Part shown: positions 57,078 to 64,000 of the stretch, piece after piece | How positions within the stretch are numbered: the first letter of the stretch is position 1 | How the letters are laid out: each line of letters starts with the position of its first letter | NCBI RefSeq assembly: GCF_047948215.1 | Contig: NC_134461.1 | Location: 82,856,103 to 82,920,102 of the forward strand | DNA length: 64,000 nucleotides | Direction: 5' to 3' | Source of the DNA: Lycorma delicatula | Lineage: Eukaryota; Arthropoda; Insecta; Hemiptera; Fulgoridae | Position numbers and translations under genes: made by a program | The notes under the pieces: generated by a model | The model's input: the letters and a program-made list of their open reading frames with translations, nothing else | Database searches by the model: none | Told to the model about the DNA's origin: nothing

Positions 57078-58752
57078 TCAGTCATTTGACTGGTTTGATG
57101 CAGCTCTCCAAGATTCCCTATCTAGTGCTAGTCGTTTCATTTCAGTATACCCTCTACATCCTACATCCCCAACAATTTGTTTTACATACTCCAAACGTGG
57201 CCTGCCTACACAATTTTTCCCTTCTACCTGTCCTTCCAATATTAAAGCGACTATTCCAGGATGCCTTAGTATGTGGCCTATAAGTCTGTCTCTTCTTTTA
57301 ACTATATTCTTCCAAATGCTTCTTTCTTCATCTATTTGCCGCAATACCTCTTCATTTGTCACTTTATCCACCCATCTGATTTTTAACATTCTCCTATAGC
57401 ACCACATTTCAAAAGCTTCTAATCTTTTCTTCTCAGATACTCCGATTGTCCAAGTTTCACTTCCATATAAAGCGACACTCCAAACATACACTTTCAAAAA
57501 TCTTTTCCTGACATTTAAATTCATTTTTGATGTAAACAAATTATATTTCTTACTGAAGGCTCGTTTAGCTTGTGCTATTCGGCATTTTATATCGCTCCTG
57601 CTTCGTCCATCTTTAGTAATTTTACTTCCCAAATAACAAAATTCTTCTACCTCCATAATCTTTTCTCCTCCTATTTTCACATTCAGGGGTCCATCTTTGT
57701 TATTTCTACTACATTTCATTACTTTTGTTTTGTTCTTGTTTATTTTCATGCGATAGTTCTTGCGTAGGACTTCATCTATGCCATTCATTGTTTCTTCTAA
57801 ATCCTTTTTACTCTCGGCTAGAATTACTATATCATCAGCAAATCGTAGCATCTTTATCTTTTCACCTTGTACTGTTACTCCGAATCTAAATTGTTCTTTA
57901 ATATCATTAACTGCTAGTTCCATGTAAAGATTAAAAAGTAACGGAGATAGGGAACATCCTTGTCGGACTCCCTTTCTTATTAGGGCTTCTTTCTTATGTT
58001 CTTCAATTGTTATTGTTGCTGTTTGGTTCCTGTACATGTTAGCAATTGTTCTTCTATCTCTGTATTTGAACCCTAATTTTTTTAAAATGCTGAACATTTT
58101 ATTCCAATCTACGTTATCGAAAGCCTTTTCTAGGTCTATAAACGCCAAGTATGTTGGTTTGTTTTTCTTTAATCTTCCTTCTACTATTAATCTGAGGCCT
58201 AAAATTGCTTCCCTTGTCCCTATACTTTTCCTGAAACCAAATTGGTCTTCTCCTAACACTTCTTCCACTCTCCTCTCAATTCTTCTGTATAAAATTCTAG
58301 TTAAGATTTTTGATGCATGACTAGTTAAACTAATTGTTCTGTATTCTTCACATTTATCTGCCCCTGCTTTCTTTGGTATCATAACTATAACACTTTTTTT
58401 GAAGTCTGACGGAAATTCCCCTTTTTCATAAATATTACACACCAGTTTGTATAATCTATCAATCGCTTCCTCACCTGCACTGCGCAGTAATTCTACAGGT
58501 ATTCCGTCTATTCCAGGAGCCTTTCTGCCATTTAAATCTTTTAATGCTCTCTTAAATTCAGATCTCAGTATTGTTTCTCCCATTTCATCCTCCTCAACTT
58601 CCTCTTCTTCCTCTATAACACCATTTTCTAATTCATTTCCTCCGTATAACTCTTCAATATATTCCACCCATCTATCGACTTTACCTTTCGTATTATATAT
58701 TGGTGTACCATCTTTGTTTAACACATTATTAGATTTTAATTTATGTACCCCC
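57078..58752 (-). CDS. RTE-like LINE, reverse transcriptase half
   Basis: In frame from about 58752 (HKLKSNNVLNKDG) to the stop at 57078; the formal upstream start at 58796 is TTG within the other frame. RT motifs: LNGRKAPGIDGIPVELL, KKSVIVMIPKKA, EEYRTISLTSHASKI (R-x-I-S-L), DQFGFRKSIGT, AFIDLEKAFDNVDW, GVRQGCSLSPLLFNLYMEL, the catalytic LRFADDIVILA (FADD near 57835), KTKVMKC and FCYLGS. The C-terminal region includes VWSVALYGSETWTIG, IRWVDKVTNEEVLRQI, GRPRLEYVKQIV, ending ESWRAASNQSND. FADD and GVRQG favour the RTE group over Jockey. No missing catalytic residue seen. Confidence 0.88.
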
Positions 58753-60036
58753 AAAATTTTCCTTAACTTTCCTGTATGCTCCGTCAATTTTACCAATGTT
58801 CATTTCTCTTTCCACTTCTGAACACTTTTCTTTAATCCACTCTTCTTTCGCCAGTTTGCATTTCCTATTTATAGCATTTCTTAATTGCCGATAGTTCCTT
58901 TTACTTTCTTCATCATTAGCATTCTTATATTTTCTACGTTCATCCATCAGCTGCAATATATCGTCTGAAACCCAAGGTTTTCTACCAGTTCTCTTTATTC
59001 CGCCTAAGTTTGCTTCAGCTGATTTAAGAATTTCCTTTTTAACATTCTCCCATTCTTCTTCTACATTTTCTACCATATCTTTTTTACTCAGACCTCTTGC
59101 GATGTCCTCCTCAAAAATCTTCTTTACCTCCTCTTCCTCAAGCTTCTCTAAATTCCACCGATTCATCTGACAACTTTTCTTCAGGTTTTTAAACCCCAAT
59201 CTACATTTCATTATCACCAAATTATGGTCGCTATCAATGTCTGCTCCAGGGTAAGTTTTGCAGTCAACGAGTTGATTTCTAAATCTTTGCTTAACCATGA
59301 TATAATCTATCTGATACCTTCCAGTATCGCCTGGCTTTTTCCAAGTGTATATTCTTCTATTATGATTTTTAAATTGGGTGTTGGCAATTACTAAATTATA
59401 CTTCGTGCAAAATTCTATAAGTCGGTCCCCTCTTTCATTCCTTTTGCCCAGCCCATATTCACCCACTATATTTCCTTCCTTGCCTTTTCCAATGCTTGCA
59501 TTCCAATCTCCAACTATTATTAAATTTTCATCTCCCTTTACGTGTTTAATTGCTTCATCAATCTCTTCGTATACACACTCTACCTCATCATCATCATGGG
59601 CGCTTGTAGGCATATAAACGTTAACAATCGTTGTCGGTTTAGGTTTTGATTTTATCCTTATTACAATGATTCTATCGCTATGCGTTTTGAAATACTCCAC
59701 TCTCCTCCCTATCTTCTTGTTCATCACGAAACCTACTCCTGCCTGCCCATTATTTGACGCTGAGTTAATTACTCTAAAATCACCTGACCAAAAATCGCCT
59801 TCCTCTTCCCACCGAACCTCACTAATTCCTACTATATCCACATTCACCCTATCCATTTCCCTTTTTAAATTTTCTAGCCTACCAACCTTTTTTAAGCTTC
59901 TAACATTCCACGCTCCGACTCGTAGAATGTTATTTTTTAATTTTCTGGTGACCCCTTCCTTAGTAGTCCCCACCCGGAGATCCGAACGGGGGACTATTTT
60001 ACCTCCGGAATATTTTACCAAGGAAGGCGCCTCCAT
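58748..60036 (-). CDS. RTE-like LINE, endonuclease half
   Basis: N-terminal ~428 residues. After a basic leader (~35 aa), an APE-type endonuclease shows VGAWNVRSLKKVGRLENLK, DIVGISEVRW (metal-binding Glu), TIVNVYMPTS, IIVGDWNASIG, RRIYTWKKPG, QIDYIMV and DIDSDHNLVIM. All catalytic blocks are intact. The linker (NRWNLEKLEEEEV... to GAYRKVKENFG) follows. ATG at 60036 is chosen because it opens the frame just after the 5' UTR. The frame ends at 58741 shortly after the frameshift in GGGGG (58748-58752); the natural protein continues into the RT half. Plus-strand frames over this region are shadows. Confidence 0.87.
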
Positions 60037-60340
60037 TGTTGCTATGTGAAAATGCAGAGAGCCACATTTTCTTGGAAAAAAAGCAGCTGTAGTTTTCCAT
60101 TGCTTTCAGCTGCGCAGTACTCAGAGGACTGAGTGATGTTGATACGGCCGTTTAAGTCATTGTGACTCACGCCCCTAACAACTACTGAAAGAGCTGCTGC
60201 CCTCTTTCAGGAATCATTCCTTAGTCTGGCTCTCAACAGATACCTCTCCGATATGGTTGCACCTTCGGTCCAGCTACTCTGTATCCCTGAGCACTCAAGC
60301 CCCCTCACCAACGGCAAGGTCTCATGATTCATAGAGGAGG
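60037..60340 (-). other. 5' UTR of the RTE-like LINE
   Basis: Starts CTCCTCTATGAATCATGAGA at 60340 and runs to the ATG at 60036. It should contain the internal pol II promoter. A CTGAAAGAGGGCAGCAGCTC/CTTTCAG hairpin-like segment lies near 60185-60215. I found no convincing ribozyme. Confidence 0.6.
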
Positions 60341-60351
60341 GTGAAATGCTT

Positions 60352-61010
60352 AGTAAATTAAATTACTATATATATTTTTATCTACCAATATCTATTATTT
60401 TGTCCATACGTACGCAGTAAAAGGACAAAGCATATAGGATGGAAACGTTTAACCATCAATGAAATTTCTTTTTAATTTAACATATACACAGGAGAACCGC
60501 CCTTTCTACAAAATTAATTTTCGAAGAACTATTTGTCAAAAATGTTTAAAAAGAAAATATTAACCTTTAGAAATGTATATTATTAATATTATTTCTATTA
60601 TTAAAAAAGAAAAAAAAAGAAACTTAGTGAAGGATAAATTTTAAAAAGGATTTAAAAAATTTAGATAAAATTTGAAAAATGTTTTGAAAAATTTGAAAAA
60701 CATTTTTACAATCGCTTCTACTCACAATAGATAGTATCTTTATCAACTTAACCTTATTATCAATTTATTTCCTATAAACTATATTTTTTTACCTGAGTTG
60801 TAACCTGAAAAGAAAAAAAAAGAAAATATTTTATTATGTATATTAGAACGGATCTATTGTGTTATTTTATAAATAAATAATTAGTTATAGTTGCATACAG
60901 AGTGATATTAAAGTATGCAACCGGCATCATATTTCAAAAGTAAGGGATACTAGAAGGTAGAAAAGTGGATTTACATTGTTTAAAAATTACTACTTTGGTG
61001 CGCCATAGTT
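60352..61010. other. AT-rich intergenic DNA, no gene seen
   Basis: Poly(A)- and poly(T)-rich; no coding or structured feature found. Confidence 0.45.
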
Positions 61011-61014
61011 TTTG

Positions 61015-61605
61015 TCCGCCATATTGAATCATTTTTTTTTACTTTACCGTTTAGCGCTATAGCAGAGCTGTAGCTTTAGAAGGGAACTATTGTAATCGGA
61101 CCAATTTGGGCATATGCGGTTTTTACCGGATCTTGACGTTTTGACACCTAAGGAACCCAAAAAAAACCAAAAACTGGATGGAAAATTTCTATATGTTCGT
61201 TGTCGCTTTCTAAATCACCTTATATCTTCAGAACTACTCGACCGATTTTGACCAAACCTGATCAGATTACCTCTATATATGGGGCATTGATGCCATTACA
61301 TTTTCAAATTAAAAGGTCAACGACGTAAGGCTATATCACCTTCAGTATCTCAAGATTTCGCGTCATTATTTTTGTTGTCTTATTTTTCTTAGGCACATTT
61401 AATAACAATTAAAAAATAAAAATATTTCCAAAAAAAAAGATTTGCAAAATCGCACCCCCACCCCAAAAAATGCTCTAAATAAACTAGTGGTTAATTGGGT
61501 ATAGTGTGTCATTGGTACCCCTTCTCATCAAGAGGAGTGCTTGTGTAGCACTGATGTATAGCTGCTCTAGTCGCCTGTTATGTTGTGACGTCATAGGTAA
61601 GCGGT
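61015..61605 (-). repeat. Dispersed repeat, family E copy 2
   Basis: Reverse of 15360-15830: TAGCGCTATAGCAGAGCTG, GGCATATGCGGTTTTTACCG, CTCAAGATTTCGCGTC, CACCCCAAAAAATGCTC and TTGTGACGTCATAGG. Confidence 0.7.
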
Positions 61606-61722
61606 CGAATTAAATAAATGTTTAATATTTAAAGGCCGCTAGTAACGTCACACTCGCCCGAATGAAATACTGTATGCGCGCGCGTTTTAGTTAGAATCTT
61701 TGGATTAAAAAAACAACAAATA

Positions 61723-61876
61723 TGGCCGGCCTCCGTGGCCCAAGTGGTAGCGTCTAGACCTTTCATCCGGAGGTCCCAGGTTCGAATCCCGGACAGGTAT
61801 GGCATTTTCATACGCTAAATTCATTCATTTCATCCTCTAAAGCAATACCTAACGGTGGTCCCGGAGGTAAAAAAAA
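61723..61876 (+). mobile_element. SINE family B, complete copy
   Basis: Head GGCCGGCCTCCGTGGCCCAA (A box), GGTTCGAATCCCGG (B box), then TGGCATTTTCATACG and a tail CATCCTCTAAAGCAATACCT...GGTGGTCCCGGAGG followed by A7. The tail is the same as that of family A. Confidence 0.85.
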
Positions 61877-62079
61877 CTATATTGAAATAAAATGATAAAT
61901 ATTCTATGTTGTGTGTTTAAGCCGTGCATCAGAAAAAACCGCGTGACGAAAAAGTCCAACTGTGTTGCAAGCATTTTTAAATAGGAACATGGACACGTGA
62001 ACTAAATTTTAACGTATTATTTTACAAGAAAATCAATGGTGAAACTCGTTACTCGATAAATTCCTTAGACCTACTCTTT

Positions 62080-62300
62080 AAATTATAAGCCCTGAAACTA
62101 AAATGCAGAAACCTTTTTACTTCTTATTTTAACTTTTAGTGAAGGGGGTGTGAGATTTAGAGAAAACATTACTTAAGCAAATTTATTAACCTTAAATATG
62201 TATATTTTTATAAAAGTTTTTTTTAAATTTATTTCCCTCCTAAAAAATGTATGGCTCTAATTCTATTTTTTTTTTTTTTTCACTTTTACCGGTAAAGAAC
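62080..62300 (+). repeat. Dispersed repeat, family H copy 2
   Basis: AAAATGCAGAAACCTTTTTA to GTGAGATTTAGAGAAAACAT and TTACTTAAGCAAATTTATTA; matches 55755-55870. Confidence 0.6.
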
Positions 62301-62304
62301 TTTT

Positions 62305-64000
62305 ACCGGTATGACATACCCCGGACTCAAAATGAAAAGTAATTTTTTTCATTACTCACATAAAGGTTATACTACTTTCTTTAGTATTTTTAAACAATTC
62401 TCTTTTAAATTATTTTTTTGTTAGGGATTACTTTCTTATAAATAAATTTTTCATAAATTTTACTCATACAGAAAAAAAGCCCCGTAAATCAAAACTTTTT
62501 TTAACGTGGGAATTTTGATGCTTGAATTCTATTTTGGTAATTATATATATATATTATATTCTATTATATTATTATATTCATTTGGTATTTTGCCGCCGTT
62601 TTTTTTTTAAATTATGTGAAATCATTAACGTTAAATACTTTGAATTATCATTAAACGTGAAGTATTTTTAGCAATACATAGAAAATATTAATATTTAAAA
62701 CTATTAGTTCAGATAATTATATGTATTTTAAGAACAATATCTTCCTCCATAAAATGTAATATACCGTTACTTCTTTATGATAGCATGTAATAAAGTTTAT
62801 CTTTATGATATACGGTATGTACAACCATTTAAATTTATTTATCTTTTATGACAGCTTTTATTACTACAATTATGAGCATAGAGATTATATTTCTCATTTA
62901 TATTATTTTACATTTTGTATAACTAAAAATACAATTAGTTTATACTAGAATTCAGTTGGTTTTTATACGTTGAAAGTTTTTTATGTATATAAAAAAAGAA
63001 AGTTAACGGTACAACAAACCGTTGTAAAATACTAAAGAATAGTAAAAATGAATTAACCTAGACTATCATCCAACCCTTTCATTCCTTTCAGACTGTCTGT
63101 AATTTTAATTCAAATAAAAATTATTATTCTATGGTTTACTTACGTTTGAAATCCTTTATAGGTCAAATTTAGTAATTGAAATTTGATACACTTCCCGTTA
63201 TCCAATCGAGCTGAAATTTAGCACACAGATTTGGTTCTGATGACAATATAATGTAATATGTTGAATATTGTTGTAAATCCAATCTGGGAGGCATTATTTA
63301 ATATCGTTCTAAATCCAATATGGCGGACATTGTGAACATATATTTCTTTGTTTACATACTGATAACAAATGATATGTTTCGTTAACTAATTTTTTTTTTG
63401 TGGCAGCGAAACGATGGATTTGTTATTATAACCTATCGTTCCTGATTTGTTACTGTAAGTTACCTGTTTTTGTTACGACGACAAACCGAATTGTTATCGT
63501 AAGTAAATGAATTTTGTTACTATAACAAAATCATTTTTCTTCGCGTGAGAATAGTAAAGATTCTCTTGGGAACAAAAAATGAAATCAAAAAATACAAAAC
63601 AAAAGAAACTGCAACATAACGTAAAAAAATTTTACGTTGAAATAGCCGTGCAATAACGTAGTGCTAATAGAGTTAGATAGAATGAGAAAAAATTATAAAC
63701 CAATGTGAATGAATTGGTGGCATTTGAAAGAACAAATGCGGACGGGTGACTAAAAAGTAAAAAAATAATAAATTTCAAAAAAATTTATAAGTAAAATTTT
63801 ATAGTAAAAGATAAAAGTAAAATTTTAAAAAAGGTGTAAAAAATATAAAATAATTTTTCACTGATTATAAATCAGAACAATTTTCAACATTTGTAAAACG
63901 AAAACCATTGTGCGCTCATAAAATATTACTTTGTACAATCATTTTAATTTATGTTCACATTTTTTCCTTTATGGATTCTCACAGAACACTTATTCGAATT
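62305..64000. other. AT-rich intergenic DNA, no gene seen
   Basis: GTTAC/GTTAT-containing words (TTTGTTACTATAACAAAATC) recur between 63400 and 63530, a weak degenerate tandem pattern. No ORF of interest. Confidence 0.4.

Larger units (their letters stand above)
57054..60340 (-). mobile_element. RTE-like LINE, full length with 11-bp target duplication
   Basis: GTGAAATGCTT at 57043-57053 and 60341-60351 flanks a 3.29-kb unit. The 3' end (minus strand) is GACTGAAGAC plus a ~20-nt poly(A). A ~300-bp 5' UTR precedes the ORF start at 60036. One protein of about 986 residues (endonuclease then RT) was encoded, now split by one frameshift. The full 5' end, exact duplication and near-intact ORF mark a recent insertion. 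Confidence 0.9.

Noticed and set aside
56992..60049. Plus-strand frames rich in Ser, Phe and Leu at 57 to 60 kb
   Set aside because: Mirror images of the RTE-like LINE ORF on the minus strand.
60100..60340. HDV-like ribozyme at the RTE-like LINE 5' end
   Set aside because: Some LINEs carry one, but I could not pair P1 and P2 in the expected double-pseudoknot layout.
1..64000. CRISPR array, operon or bacterial features
   Set aside because: Regular spaced repeats are absent; splice-like signals, SINEs, LINEs and microsatellites show a eukaryotic nuclear genome.

Overview
This window is a piece of a large, AT-rich, repeat-dominated animal nuclear genome, almost certainly an insect. The non-LTR retrotransposon clades (Jockey, RTE-like, R1-like), Tc1/mariner and hAT transposons, insect-type LTR promoter (TATA box plus TCAGT initiator) and tRNA-headed SINEs all fit a hemimetabolous insect, but the species cannot be named from sequence alone. 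I see no convincing host protein gene, rRNA, functional tRNA or CRISPR. Every coding stretch I can support belongs to a mobile element.

Layout. 183-5465: near full-length Jockey-clade LINE (+), with an intact gag-like ORF1, an ORF2 broken once by a frameshift in a T9 run, and a 3' UTR with splice-like signals. 5.6-6.1 kb: dead IS630/Tc1/mariner transposase. 8.1-8.8 kb: two dispersed repeats. 9059-9421: foldback element with a hammerhead-ribozyme-like core. 12.4-14.7 kb: dead hAT transposase (-). 15.2-20.1 kb: tRNA-like SINE head, SINEs, a 5'-truncated RTE copy, microsatellites and Helitron-like candidates. 20.4-21.4 kb: OTU-protease-like fragment inside a possible Helitron. 24127-25453: complete but dead mariner-type transposon with terminal inverted repeats. 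26.4-28.8 kb: tandem duplication and second-family SINEs. 31.8-32.7 kb: another dead mariner-type transposase. 33.7-34.9 kb: three SINE copies. 36.9-39.35 kb: eroded LINE reverse transcriptase (-) interrupted by a SINE. 39.7-42.9 kb: dimeric SINE, further SINEs and an R1-like gag remnant. 43705-45339: solo LTR carrying a chimeric retroposon inserted at its initiator. 48.3-49.0 kb: 5'-truncated R1-like LINE. 50-53 kb: SINEs, one nested in another. 54025-55058: second solo LTR (-). 56.6-57.0 kb: second foldback. 57054-60340: full-length RTE-like LINE (-) with an 11-bp target duplication and one frameshift. 61.0-62.3 kb: more dispersed repeats.

How the parts relate. The SINEs have internal pol III A/B-box heads and no proteins, so they must depend on LINE machinery. 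Two SINE families with different heads share one 3' tail, implying a common LINE partner not present here. The Jockey LINE shares its last ~415 bp with the chimeric retroposon in the solo LTR, which suggests mobilisation in trans. The most unusual observations are that retroposon sitting exactly on the LTR start site, the hammerhead-like core in the 9.1-kb foldback, the donor/acceptor series in the Jockey 3' UTR, and a SINE dimer flanked by a single target duplication.
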